This document shows, piece after piece, positions 34,546 through 42,680 of a stretch of DNA of 64,000 nucleotides; the stretch's first letter is position 1; each line of letters begins with the position of its first letter. Below the pieces are notes generated by a model that searched no databases, was not told the DNA's origin, and saw nothing but the letters and a program-made list of their open reading frames with translations. Source of the stretch: JBKDZR01 sp047971485 (GTDB taxonomy: Bacteria; Pseudomonadota; Alphaproteobacteria; Rhodobacterales; Rhodobacteraceae); NCBI GenBank assembly GCA_047971485.1, contig JBKDZR010000072.1, positions 1-64,000 on the forward strand, read 5' to 3'. The position numbers and the translations under genes were made by a program.

Positions 34546-34920
34546 ATGGCCAAGCCCATTCCCGCCCTTCCCTCGCCAGCCGCGCGGCTGGATGCCGTCT
34601 TCGCGGCGCTGTCCGATCCCACCCGGCGCGCCATACTGGCGATGCTGCTGGAGGACGACATGGCCGTGACCGATGTCGCCGAGCCTTTCGACATGTCCCT
34701 GGCCGCTATCTCCAAACATCTGGCCATCCTGACCCGGGCGGGGCTGATCAGTCAGGACAAGCGCGGGCGGGTCAAATGGTGCCGGCTGGAACCCGACGCG
34801 CTGAAAGAGGCCAGCATCTGGATGCAGGGGTTCGGGCAGTTCGAGCCCGTCAACCTTGAGGCCTTTGAACGCTTTCTCGCAATGGAACTGAATACGGCAC
34901 CGTCAGACATCGCCCCATGA
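34546..34920 (+). CDS. ArsR-family transcriptional regulator
   Basis: The 124-residue winged-helix protein has the ArsR layout (FAALSDPTRRAILAMLLEDDMAVTDVAEPFDMSLAAISKHLAILTRAGLI) but no metal-binding Cys pair in the recognition helix, so metal sensing is unlikely. Related regulators of the SdpR-like subgroup control adjacent genes. Its end overlaps the convergent LysR gene by 18 bases. Target genes are unknown. Confidence 0.88.
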   Translation: MAKPIPALPSPAARLDAVFAALSDPTRRAILAMLLEDDMAVTDVAEPFDMSLAAISKHLAILTRAGLISQDKRGRVKWCRLEPDALKEASIWMQGFGQFEPVNLEAFERFLAMELNTAPSDIAP

Positions 34921-35790
34921 CTTTGCCTCGGCCTTGAGATGGGTCGACAGGGCCTGAACCTTGGCCGTGCGATGCAGATCCACATGGGTCACCAGCCACA
35001 GCTGCGAAGACCATTCATCGCGCGGCGGGGCCACCTGAACCAGACCCGGGGTTCGCACCGCCTCCCATAGCGAAACGAAGCCCAGCCCGGCCCCATTCTC
35101 GACCGCCGCCAGCGTTGCGCGGGCATCGGCCGTCCGAAAGGTTACACTGGCCCGGCCCACGCGCGCGTCCAGCCAACGGTAAAACGGCGCTGGGGTGTTT
35201 TCCAGATCATGCCCGACAAACACATGGCCGGACAGGTCACCGTCAACATCCGGCATGCCCCGCTGCTTGATATAGGTTTCTGACGCGTAGATCGCCGCAT
35301 GCACCCGCGCCAGCTTCTGCACCACATTATCGGGCTGGTCCGGGGCAGTGCCGGCGCGGATCGCCACATGGGCCTCACCATATTCCAGACGGAACAACCG
35401 GTCATCCGTCAGAAAGCGGACCATCAACTCCGGATGCAACAGCTGGAACCGCGCGATGCCCGGCACCAGCAAACCCGAAAGCGGCCCAAGGCTGGTCACC
35501 GTCAGTTCCCCCGCGACGGTTTCCCCCAGCCCCTTCAGCCGACCAACAAGATGGGTGAACTGTTCACTGGTGGTCTGGGCCACCTGCTGAAGATCCTGCC
35601 CCGCCTCGGTCGCGGTATAGCCCCGGGCATGGCGCTGAAACAGCTTGGTGCCCAGACGCGCCTCCAGCGCGTCGATATGGCGGATCACCGTGGCATGATG
35701 CACCCCCAGCGCCTCCGCAGCCCCCGATACCGTGCCCAGACGGGCAACATGATACGCAGTTCGGATCTCATCCCAGCCGTCTATTGACAT
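34903..35790 (-). CDS. LysR family transcriptional regulator
   Basis: The 295-residue protein has an N-terminal HTH (VARLGTVSGAAEALGVHHATVIRHIDALEARLGTKLFQRH) and a C-terminal periplasmic-binding-like effector domain. The ATG at 35790 begins the family domain; earlier in-frame codons (ATG at 35835) have no similarity. It lies divergent from a secreted 136-residue protein, a classic LysR arrangement, so that gene may be its target. Effector unknown. Confidence 0.87.
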   Translation of the reverse strand: MSIDGWDEIRTAYHVARLGTVSGAAEALGVHHATVIRHIDALEARLGTKLFQRHARGYTATEAGQDLQQVAQTTSEQFTHLVGRLKGLGETVAGELTVTSLGPLSGLLVPGIARFQLLHPELMVRFLTDDRLFRLEYGEAHVAIRAGTAPDQPDNVVQKLARVHAAIYASETYIKQRGMPDVDGDLSGHVFVGHDLENTPAPFYRWLDARVGRASVTFRTADARATLAAVENGAGLGFVSLWEAVRTPGLVQVAPPRDEWSSQLWLVTHVDLHRTAKVQALSTHLKAEAKSWGDV

Positions 35791-35985
35791 GATTTTGATG
35801 TGCTCTGGTGAACATAACTGGGTGGATTTCTGCATATTACAAAACTTTGCACAACCATTATATTTAGAACACCAAGGGAAACGAACACTGATTGTTTCTT
35901 TATTGGAAACGGGTACAGACGCCCATGACACAACCGGGCCCCAGCCATCACAATCGGCGGGATCCCAAAAAAACGGAGTAAAGCC

Positions 35986-36396
35986 ATGATTGGCAAGACT
36001 ATTCTCGCCGTTACCTTCGTTGCCGCCAGCGCCGGCGCCGCCATCGCCCAACCCGCCACCGGGCCCGGCTATGACATGATGGCCCAGATCGCTGGTGTCG
36101 AAACCGGTGTCTACACCGCGGCGGAACTGTCGCGGCTGAACTCGGGCAGTGATCTGGACAGCCTGGAACGCCGGACGATCATGAACAAGGCCAAAAGCGG
36201 CCTGACCTTCATCTCCGCCAGCCCCAGCGCCGGTGCCCACCAGCTTGCCGCCGAAATCGGTGTGAACGCCGCCGACTTCACCATGCCCCAGCTGATCCAG
36301 CTGCAAAGCGCGAAGGCCGAAGGCGACAGCCTGGCGATCCGCACGATCCTGGCCGATGCTGGTGTCGACATCAACAGCACCACCCTGCAGCGCTAA
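35986..36396 (+). CDS. Small secreted protein of unknown function
   Basis: The 136-residue product has a clear signal peptide (MIGKTILAVTFVAASAGAAIA) and an exported domain with no recognised family. The mature part has a repeated pattern: YTAAELSRLNSGSDLDSL and FTMPQLIQLQSAKAEGDSL, two related helical segments of about 60 residues. The gene is preceded by a purine-rich site and is divergent from a LysR gene. A putative GC-rich hairpin lies downstream (36433-36462). Confidence 0.7.
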   Translation: MIGKTILAVTFVAASAGAAIAQPATGPGYDMMAQIAGVETGVYTAAELSRLNSGSDLDSLERRTIMNKAKSGLTFISASPSAGAHQLAAEIGVNAADFTMPQLIQLQSAKAEGDSLAIRTILADAGVDINSTTLQR

Positions 36397-36696
36397 GGCC
36401 TCGCGCGCCGGACGGCGCTGCTGAAGCCCCCTCCCGGCCCGTCGGTTTCCGACCGGGCCGGGCAAATCCCCCTCCCTATATATAATAGCCGGCCCTTTTG
36501 CGCCCTTCGCGCTTGACACACGGGCCCTCGGCAGGCATCACGCCCCAATCCCGGAAGGTTTCTGAGTCTTCCGGTCCTGCCCCGTGTCAGGATCGCCACC
36601 CATCAGCGCGTTGCGCCCATGGGTGACATTGGTCTTTGGCATCTTCGGCTTTATCATCCGGGGGCAACGGAAACTATCGACGGAGGGGACTGCCCC
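36397..36696. other. 300-bp intergenic region upstream of ffh
   Basis: A GC-rich hairpin (CCCGGCCCG..CGG with CCG..GGGCCGGG, about 36433-36462) follows the secreted-protein gene but has no T-run. An AT-rich TATATATAAT stretch lies at about 36476-36487, and TTGACA occurs near 36513. These can serve the ffh promoter, but no complete match was found. GGAGGGGA sits just before the ffh start. Confidence 0.5.
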
Positions 36697-38199
36697 ATGT
36701 TTGAGAACCTGAGCGAACGTCTGGGCGGTGTCTTTGACCGGCTGACCAAGCAGGGTGCCCTGTCCGAAGATGATGTGAAAACCGCCCTCCGCGAGGTTCG
36801 CGTCGCCCTGCTGGAAGCGGATGTTTCGCTGCCCGTGGCCCGTGATTTCGTCAAGGCGGTGCAGGACAAGGCCACCGGCCAGGCGGTAACCAAATCGGTC
36901 ACGCCGGGCCAGCAGGTGGTCAAGATCGTCCATGACGAACTGGTTCATGTTCTGGCCGGGGAGGATACCGATCCCGGCGACCTGAAGGTCGACAACCCAC
37001 CTGCCCCGATCCTGATGGTGGGCCTGCAGGGCTCGGGCAAGACAACGACCACGGCCAAGCTGGCCAAGCGCCTGTTCGAGAAGAACGGCAAGCGGGTGCT
37101 CATGGCCTCGCTCGATACGAACCGGCCGGCGGCCATGGAACAGCTGGCCATCCTTGGCGCCCAGATCGGCGTGGATACCCTGCCGATCGTCCCCGGCCAG
37201 ACACCGGCGCAGATCGCCAAACGCGCCAAGCAACAGGCAACGCTGGGTGGCTATGATGTCTACATGCTGGACACGGCCGGGCGGCTGCATATTGACACCG
37301 ATCTGATCCAGCAAGCCGCCGAAGTCCGCGACATCGCCAATCCGCGCGAAACCCTTCTGGTGGTCGACGGCTTGACCGGTCAGGATGCGGTCAACGTTGC
37401 CCGCGAATTCGACGATAAGATCGGGGTTTCCGGCGTCGTCTTGACCCGGATGGATGGTGACGGGCGCGGCGGTGCGGCCCTGTCCATGCGCGCCATCACC
37501 GGCAAACCGATCAAGTTCGTCGGTCTTGGCGAAAAGATGGACGCGCTGGAGGAATTCCACCCCGCGCGCATCGCCGGCCGGATCCTCGGCATGGGCGATA
37601 TCGTCAGCCTGGTCGAAAAAGCCCAGGAAACCATCGAAGCCGAGCAGGCCGAGCGCATGATGCGCCGCTTCCAGAAGGGTCAGTTCAACATGAACGACCT
37701 GAAGGGCCAGCTGGACCAGATGCTCAAGATGGGCGGCATGGAAGGCGTCATGGGCATGATGCCCGGCATGGGCAAGATGAAAAAACAGATCGACGCGGCC
37801 GGCATGGATGACACGCTGCTCAAGCGCCAGATCGCGCTGATCAATTCCATGACCAAAAAGGAACGCGCCAACCCTGCCCTGCTGCAGGCCAGCCGCAAAA
37901 AGCGGATCGCCGCTGGCGCCGGGCTGGAAGTGTCCGAACTCAACCGTCTTTTGAAGATGCACCGCCAGATGGCGGACATGATGAAAAAGATGGGCAAGCT
38001 GGGCAAGAAAGGCATGATGCGCAATCTTGGCGCCCTGTTCGGCGGCAAGGGTGGTGCCGGGGCCCTGCCGTCCGGTGCCATGCCATCCGAAGCCGAGCTG
38101 GCCGCCGCGAAGAAACAGCTTGGATCCCTGCCCGGCCTCGGTGGGGGTCTGGGCGGGCAATTGCCGCCGGGCCTGTCCGGTTTCGGGAAGAAGAAGTGA
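36697..38199 (+). CDS. ffh: Signal recognition particle protein Ffh
   Basis: The 500-residue SRP54 homologue targets nascent membrane proteins via the SRP. The N domain precedes the GTPase with G1 GLQGSGKTTTT (residues 109-119) and the DTAGRLHID and LTRMDGDGRGG motifs. The M domain from about 310 is Met-rich (MMRRFQKGQFNMNDLKGQLDQMLKMGGM) with a Gly/Pro-rich tail. The ATG at 36697 follows GGAGGGG. It leads the operon with the acetyltransferase, chorismate mutase and rpsP. Confidence 0.97.
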   Translation: MFENLSERLGGVFDRLTKQGALSEDDVKTALREVRVALLEADVSLPVARDFVKAVQDKATGQAVTKSVTPGQQVVKIVHDELVHVLAGEDTDPGDLKVDNPPAPILMVGLQGSGKTTTTAKLAKRLFEKNGKRVLMASLDTNRPAAMEQLAILGAQIGVDTLPIVPGQTPAQIAKRAKQQATLGGYDVYMLDTAGRLHIDTDLIQQAAEVRDIANPRETLLVVDGLTGQDAVNVAREFDDKIGVSGVVLTRMDGDGRGGAALSMRAITGKPIKFVGLGEKMDALEEFHPARIAGRILGMGDIVSLVEKAQETIEAEQAERMMRRFQKGQFNMNDLKGQLDQMLKMGGMEGVMGMMPGMGKMKKQIDAAGMDDTLLKRQIALINSMTKKERANPALLQASRKKRIAAGAGLEVSELNRLLKMHRQMADMMKKMGKLGKKGMMRNLGALFGGKGGAGALPSGAMPSEAELAAAKKQLGSLPGLGGGLGGQLPPGLSGFGKKK

Positions 38200-38774
38200 T
38201 CCCTGCCCTCCCCATCCCGGTGATCGAGACCGAACGTCTGATCCTGCGCGCCCCCGTGGCCAAGGATCTTGCGCCCTATGCCGCCTTTTGCGCCACCCCC
38301 CGGTCACAATTTGTCGGCGGCCCAATGGATGAGATCGACGCCTGGAAGAACCTCTGTGCCGTCGCCGGGCAATGGGTGATCCGTGGCTATGGGCGCTGGG
38401 TCGTGACCACCAAGGGCGATGACACGGCCCTGGGTCTGGTCGGCCTTCACCACCCGGCGGATTGGCCCGAGGCGGAAATCGGCTGGACCCTGTTCGAAGG
38501 CGCCGAAGGCAAGGGCTATGCCGCCGAGGCCGCCCATGCCGCGCGTTTTTACGCCTATGAGCACCTGGGCTGGCCCGGTATCGTCAGCCTGATTGCCCCC
38601 GAGAACCTGCGCTCGATCGCCCTTGGCCGCAAGATGGGTGCCCAACTGGACGGTGTGTTCGCACACCCGAAATTCGGCCCCCTGGAAATCTGGCGCCATC
38701 CCGGCCCCACAAGCATCGGCGAAAACCGCCAACAGCCAGACACCCCGATCATCAACCTGCGGAGGCCCGCCTGA
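38196..38774 (+). CDS. GNAT family N-acetyltransferase
   Basis: The 192-residue protein matches the RimJ/RimL-like group (ETERLILRAP near the start; GWTLFEGAEGKGYAAEAAHAARFYAYEHL acetyl-CoA segment; SIALGRKMGAQ). It uses acetyl-CoA on an amine of unknown substrate. The GTG start at 38196 overlaps the ffh stop (GTGA) and the end overlaps the chorismate mutase start, so it is part of the ffh operon. Confidence 0.88.
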   Translation: MIPALPIPVIETERLILRAPVAKDLAPYAAFCATPRSQFVGGPMDEIDAWKNLCAVAGQWVIRGYGRWVVTTKGDDTALGLVGLHHPADWPEAEIGWTLFEGAEGKGYAAEAAHAARFYAYEHLGWPGIVSLIAPENLRSIALGRKMGAQLDGVFAHPKFGPLEIWRHPGPTSIGENRQQPDTPIINLRRPA

Positions 38775-39076
38775 TGGATCCCGTCACCCGTGCCGCAGCC
38801 CTTTTGCGCGAGCACCGTTCCTCGATCGACCGGCTGGACGCCATCCTGGTCTTTACCCTGGCCGAGCGTTTCAAGCAGACTCAGGCGGTTGGCCGGCTGA
38901 AGGCCCAGCACGATCTGCCCCCCTCGGACCCCGCCCGCGAGGACCAGCAGATCGCCCGCCTGGAAACCCTGTCGCGCGAGGCCGATCTTGATCCGGAATT
39001 CGCCAAGAAATTCCTGAACTTCATCATTCAGGAAGTCATCCAGCATCACAAGCTGCACAAATCCGGGGACGCCTGA
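38774..39076 (+). CDS. Chorismate mutase, AroQ-type
   Basis: The 100-residue all-helical domain has the AroQ-like N-terminal helix (LREHRSSIDRLDAILVFTLAERFKQTQAVGRLKA) and C-terminal helix that carry the chorismate-binding Arg and Lys residues. It catalyses chorismate to prephenate, the branch to Phe and Tyr. The ATG overlaps the acetyltransferase stop (TGATG). Standalone AroQ placed before rpsP is common in Rhodobacterales. Confidence 0.92.
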   Translation: MDPVTRAAALLREHRSSIDRLDAILVFTLAERFKQTQAVGRLKAQHDLPPSDPAREDQQIARLETLSREADLDPEFAKKFLNFIIQEVIQHHKLHKSGDA

Positions 39077-39116
39077 TCCCAGGCCCCCAGAACGCCATAT
39101 CGAAGGAGACATCCCC

Positions 39117-39515
39117 ATGGCCATGAAACTTCGCCTCTCCCGCGGCGGCTCGAAAAAGCGCCCGTTCTACCGCGTCGTCGCCGCCGACAGCCGCATGCCG
39201 CGCGATGGCCGCTACATCGAGAAGCTGGGCACCTACAACCCGCTGCTGCCCAAGGACAGTGAAGACCGCGTGCGCCTGGACGCCGAGCGCGTCCAGTATT
39301 GGCTGGCCCAGGGCGCCGAGCCGACCGACCGGATCAGCCGCATGCTGGAAGCCGCCGGTATCGTCGCCAAGAAAGAGCGCGCCAACCTGAAAAAGGGTGA
39401 GCCGGGCAAGAAAGCCCAGGACCGCGCCAAGGACCGCGCGGACAAGGCCGCCGCTGCCGCCGAGGCCGCTGCCGCCCCGGCCGAAGAGGCGCCCGCCACC
39501 GAAGACGCCGAATAA
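39117..39515 (+). CDS. rpsP: Small ribosomal subunit protein bS16
   Basis: The 132-residue protein begins MAMKLRLSRGGSKKRPFYRVVAADSRMPRDGRYIEKLGTYNP, the bS16 core, ending near residue 85, followed by a Lys/Ala-rich tail usual in this group. AAGGAG lies ten bases before the ATG. It heads rpsP-(small ORF)-rimM-(sulfotransferase-like)-trmD-rplS. Confidence 0.97.
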   Translation: MAMKLRLSRGGSKKRPFYRVVAADSRMPRDGRYIEKLGTYNPLLPKDSEDRVRLDAERVQYWLAQGAEPTDRISRMLEAAGIVAKKERANLKKGEPGKKAQDRAKDRADKAAAAAEAAAAPAEEAPATEDAE

Positions 39516-39577
39516 TCCAGGCACTTTCAGCAGGCGGACCGGCCCCCGGCCGCCTGCCCTGAACGCGGAGCCGCGCC

Positions 39578-39730
39578 ATGATCCGGCTGATCCTGTGGGT
39601 TGCGATTTTCTGCGCCGGTCTTTGGGCCGGGGCAAAATACGAACGCGTCAACGCGATTGACGCCTGTCTCAATGCCGGCGGTCAGATCGGCGCCGACGGG
39701 GTATGCCGGGGGGTCGCAGTCGATGGCTGA
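39578..39730 (+). CDS. Small membrane-anchored protein (50 residues)
   Basis: This short gene between rpsP and rimM reads MIRLILWVAIFCAGLWAGAKYERVNAIDACLNAGG, then QIGADGVCRGVAVDG. One hydrophobic segment (residues 3-18) is followed by a polar tail with two cysteines. The ATG follows a GGAG-like site and the stop overlaps the rimM start by eight bases, typical of a translated gene. No function is known. Confidence 0.7.
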   Translation: MIRLILWVAIFCAGLWAGAKYERVNAIDACLNAGGQIGADGVCRGVAVDG

Positions 39731-40235
39731 GCGGATCTGCGTGGGGGCCCTGGCCGGCGCCTTTGGCGTCCGCGGCGAGGTCCGGCTGAAAAGCTTTTGC
39801 ACCGACCCGGCAGCCATCGCCGATTACGGCCCCCTGAGCGACGAGAACGGCACCCGCAGCTTCACCGTCACCCTGACCGGCCAGACCAAGAATGCCCTGA
39901 CCGGCCGGCTGGGTGGGATCACCACCAAGGAACAGGCCGATGCCCTGCGCGGCCTGCGTCTTTTCGCACCCCGCGATCGTTTGCCAGGCCTGCCAGACGA
40001 CGAATTCTATCACACCGACTTGATCGGGCTGGAAGTCATCGACACCGGTGGTCAGCTGCTGGGCCGGGTCAGCGCAATCCACAACCATGGCGCCACCGAC
40101 CTGATCGAGGTACAGCCCCCCCACGGCGGGACGGGCAGCCTGCTGCCCTTCACCCGCGATGTGGTACCCACGGTTGATCTGGCCGCCGGGCGCCTTGTCG
40201 CCGATCCGCCCGAGGGCCTCTTTCCCGATGGTTAA
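39723..40235 (+). CDS. rimM: Ribosome maturation factor RimM
   Basis: RimM binds uS19 and assists 30S head assembly. The 170-residue protein has the N-terminal RimM domain (ICVGALAGAFGVRGEVRLKSF) and the C-terminal PRC barrel (LIGLEVIDTGGQLLGRVSAIHNHGATDLIEV). The ATG at 39723 overlaps the upstream small gene's stop. It is in the usual rpsP-rimM-trmD-rplS order, with one extra gene before trmD. Confidence 0.95.
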   Translation: MAERICVGALAGAFGVRGEVRLKSFCTDPAAIADYGPLSDENGTRSFTVTLTGQTKNALTGRLGGITTKEQADALRGLRLFAPRDRLPGLPDDEFYHTDLIGLEVIDTGGQLLGRVSAIHNHGATDLIEVQPPHGGTGSLLPFTRDVVPTVDLAAGRLVADPPEGLFPDG

Positions 40236-41034
40236 GGCAATCCTGCACCCAGGGTTTTACAAGACCGCGACCACCAGCATTCAGGACTGCCTGCGCCAGA
40301 ATCGGGCCACACTTGCCCCCCATACGACGCTTCTGTTGGAAGAGGATCTGGGGGCGGCCAACCATCTGGGCAAGATCTGGGCCGAGCGGGGCGGATCCTG
40401 GCGACTGGTTCTGCTGCGCCGCGCCCTGCGCAAGGCGCTGCGGCAGGTCGATCCACACAAGCCCCTGATCCTGTCGCGCGAAACGCTGACCGGCACCCTG
40501 CCCGGCACCATTCTGGCCCGGCAGCCCGTGCTGGATTATATCACCCCCGGCCAGCGCCTATGCACCATTCTGGTCCAGGAAATCCGCCGCCATATGGGTG
40601 CGGACTGTCCGATCACCCTGGTTTTTGGCACCCGCGAGACCGAGGCCTATCTGCGCAGTGTCTGGGGTCATCACATCCGGGCCACCGCCATGACCCTGGA
40701 TTACCCCGCCTTCCGCGCCAGGCTGGCCCCGGATTTCGACCTGACCGCACAGGCCGACGCCATCCATGCCAAACTGCCCGGAACCGCGCTGCGCCACGCT
40801 CCGGTGGAGACCGGCAACCTGACCCGTATGGGGCCGGCCGGCCCCCTGTTGGACCTGCTGGATCTGCCCCCGGACGTGATGGCCGCCCTGTCCCCCACGC
40901 CACGAAAAAACCAAGGGGTGCCGCGTGATGTTCTGAACGAAATGCGCGATCTCAATCGTACGATCACCGACCCCAAGGCCCTGAAGGACGCGAAGAAACA
41001 CCTGCGCGCCCGCCATCAGAACGAGACGACATGA
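40228..41034 (+). CDS. Sulfotransferase-like protein
   Basis: The 268-residue protein begins MVKAILHPGFYKTATTSIQDCL. This resembles the 5'-PSB P-loop of PAPS-dependent sulfotransferases (H-x-G-x-x-KTGTTS), with Ala replacing Gly. The remainder shows VLVFGTRETEAYLRSVWGHH-type pieces, but no second 3'-PB motif is obvious. It starts in the last codons of rimM (ATGG-TTAA) and ends overlapping trmD (ATGA). The sulfotransferase link is inference from the N-terminal motif. Confidence 0.6.
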   Translation: MVKAILHPGFYKTATTSIQDCLRQNRATLAPHTTLLLEEDLGAANHLGKIWAERGGSWRLVLLRRALRKALRQVDPHKPLILSRETLTGTLPGTILARQPVLDYITPGQRLCTILVQEIRRHMGADCPITLVFGTRETEAYLRSVWGHHIRATAMTLDYPAFRARLAPDFDLTAQADAIHAKLPGTALRHAPVETGNLTRMGPAGPLLDLLDLPPDVMAALSPTPRKNQGVPRDVLNEMRDLNRTITDPKALKDAKKHLRARHQNETT

Positions 41035-41861
41035 CCCTGCCCACCCGATCCCATGGCCGCAAGACCATCAGCGCCAGCCTGAAGCCCCGCGACCTGATGG
41101 ATCCTGCCCCGGATCTGGCCGGGGTCTGGACAGCCCGGGCAATCACCCTGTTTCCTGAGGAGTTTCCAGGGGTTTTGGGCGCTTCTTTAACCGGAAAGGC
41201 CCTGAAAGACGGGCTGTGGCAGATGCAGACCATCGACCTGCGCCCCTATGGCGAGGGCAAGCACCGCAATGTCGATGATACGCCGGTGGGGGGCGGTGCC
41301 GGCATGGTGCTGCGCCCGGATGTGCTGGACAGGGCGCTGCGTGATGCCGCCCGCGGCACCCCCGATGATCGCCGCCAATGGCCCGTGATCTATCTCAGCC
41401 CGCGGGGCCGGCCCTTTACCCAGGCCAAGGCGCAAGCATGGTCCCAGGCCCGGGGCCTGACCTTGATCTGCGGGCGTTTTGAAGGGGTTGACCAGCGGGT
41501 ACTTGATCTGCACGGTGTCGAAGAGGTCAGCCTGGGCGACTTCGTCCTGACGGGCGGGGAAATCGCTGCCCAGGCCTTGATCGACGCGACTGTCCGCCTT
41601 ATACCGCGCGTGATTGGGAATCAGGCCTCCTTGGAGGACGAATCTTTCGCGCGTGGCCTGCTGGAACATGACCAATACACGAAACCCGTCGACTGGGATG
41701 GCCGCACGGTGCCCGACATTCTCCTGTCAGGACATCACGCGAAAATTGCCGACTGGCGCCGGGATCAGGCCGAAAGGCTGACCAAGGAACGCCGCCCTGA
41801 CCTCTGGCGGGCTTACCGTGCAGCGCATGGTAGGGACCCGGACGGAGACCAAGAGCTCTGA
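41031..41861 (+). CDS. trmD: tRNA (guanine-N1)-methyltransferase
   Basis: TrmD methylates G37 of tRNAs and prevents frameshifting. The 276-residue SPOUT enzyme has GVLGASLTGKAL, YGEGKHRNVDDTPVGGGAGMVL, YLSPRGRPFTQAKA, LICGRFEGVDQRVL, and the trefoil-knot SLGDFVLTGGEIAA. The N-terminal 30 residues are extra; an ATG at 41097 is an alternative start. ATG 41031 overlaps the upstream stop. Part of the rpsP operon. Confidence 0.96.
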   Translation: MTLPTRSHGRKTISASLKPRDLMDPAPDLAGVWTARAITLFPEEFPGVLGASLTGKALKDGLWQMQTIDLRPYGEGKHRNVDDTPVGGGAGMVLRPDVLDRALRDAARGTPDDRRQWPVIYLSPRGRPFTQAKAQAWSQARGLTLICGRFEGVDQRVLDLHGVEEVSLGDFVLTGGEIAAQALIDATVRLIPRVIGNQASLEDESFARGLLEHDQYTKPVDWDGRTVPDILLSGHHAKIADWRRDQAERLTKERRPDLWRAYRAAHGRDPDGDQEL

Positions 41862-41909
41862 GGGCGCAGTCAAGTCGCGGTCGAACCGCGCCAGAAAAGG
41901 AACTTCGCG

Positions 41910-42290
41910 ATGGATCTTATCGCACAGCTTGAGGCCGAACAAATCGGTGCTCTGGCCAAGGACATCCCCGATTTCAAAGCCGGTGATACCGTGCGCGTCG
42001 GCTACAAGGTGACCGAAGGGTCGCGTACCCGGGTGCAGAACTATGAGGGCGTCTGCATAGGCCGCAAGAACGGCGTGGGAATCGCCGGCTCGTTCACCGT
42101 TCGCAAGATTTCCTTCGGCGAGGGCGTGGAACGTGTCTTCCCGCTTTATTCGACCAATATCGACAGCATCACCGTGGTGCGTCGCGGTCGTGTCCGCCGC
42201 GCCAAGCTGTACTATCTGCGCGATCGTCGCGGCAAGTCGGCCCGTATCGCCGAAAAGACCAACTACAAGCCGCTGACGGCAAAGGGCTGA
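41910..42290 (+). CDS. rplS: Large ribosomal subunit protein bL19
   Basis: The 126-residue bL19 has the KOW-like core GDTVRVGYKVTEGSRTRVQNYEGVCIGRKN and the C-terminal RRGRVRRAKLYYLRDRRGKSARIAEK. It sits at the subunit interface. AAAGGAA precedes the ATG. It is in the usual trmD-rplS order and is followed by rpmE after ten bases. Confidence 0.97.
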   Translation: MDLIAQLEAEQIGALAKDIPDFKAGDTVRVGYKVTEGSRTRVQNYEGVCIGRKNGVGIAGSFTVRKISFGEGVERVFPLYSTNIDSITVVRRGRVRRAKLYYLRDRRGKSARIAEKTNYKPLTAKG

Positions 42291-42300
42291 GGGTTTTCCG

Positions 42301-42522
42301 ATGAGAAAAGACATCCACCCCGACTATCACGACATCGACGTCAAGCTGACCAACGGCGACATCATCAAGATGCGCTCGACCTATGGCACCGAGGGCGCGA
42401 CGCTTGCGCTGGATATCGACCCGTCCGCGCACCCGGCCTGGACCGGCGGCTCCACCCGTCTGTTGGACACCGGCGGCCGTGTGTCGAAATTCAAGAAGAA
42501 ATACGAAGGCCTGGGCTTCTGA
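42301..42522 (+). CDS. rpmE: Large ribosomal subunit protein bL31
   Basis: The 73-residue protein starts MRKDIHPDYHDIDVKLTNGD and lacks the CXXC zinc motif of zinc-binding bL31; only Ser/Thr-rich positions occur there (MRSTYGTEG). It therefore belongs to the zinc-independent C-minus form. It ends 20 bases before a strong terminator, closing the ribosomal operon. Confidence 0.95.
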   Translation: MRKDIHPDYHDIDVKLTNGDIIKMRSTYGTEGATLALDIDPSAHPAWTGGSTRLLDTGGRVSKFKKKYEGLGF

Positions 42523-42543
42523 CCCCCGCTTTCACGATTTCGG

Positions 42544-42573
42544 AAACGCCGTCCTTCGGGGCGGCGTTTTTGT
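42544..42573 (+). terminator. Rho-independent terminator after rpmE
   Basis: AAACGCCGTCC pairs with GGGCGGCGTTT around a TTCG tetraloop (11 bp, one G-U), followed by TTTGTTTT. It closes the rpsP to rpmE operon on the plus strand. Confidence 0.95.
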
Positions 42574-42680
42574 TTTCAGGCCGGCCTTTGGCTTGCCTCT
42601 TGCCCGGATAGCACGGTAAATGTGCCCAACTCCGCGCAGGCGCCTGGACGCCGGCGGGATCAGCGAAAAAGAGGGCGCCT

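Noticed and set aside
36697..38199. A 4.5S RNA gene near ffh
   Set aside because: No 4.5S-type hairpin with the conserved GGAA...GGAGCA loops was seen on either side of ffh.
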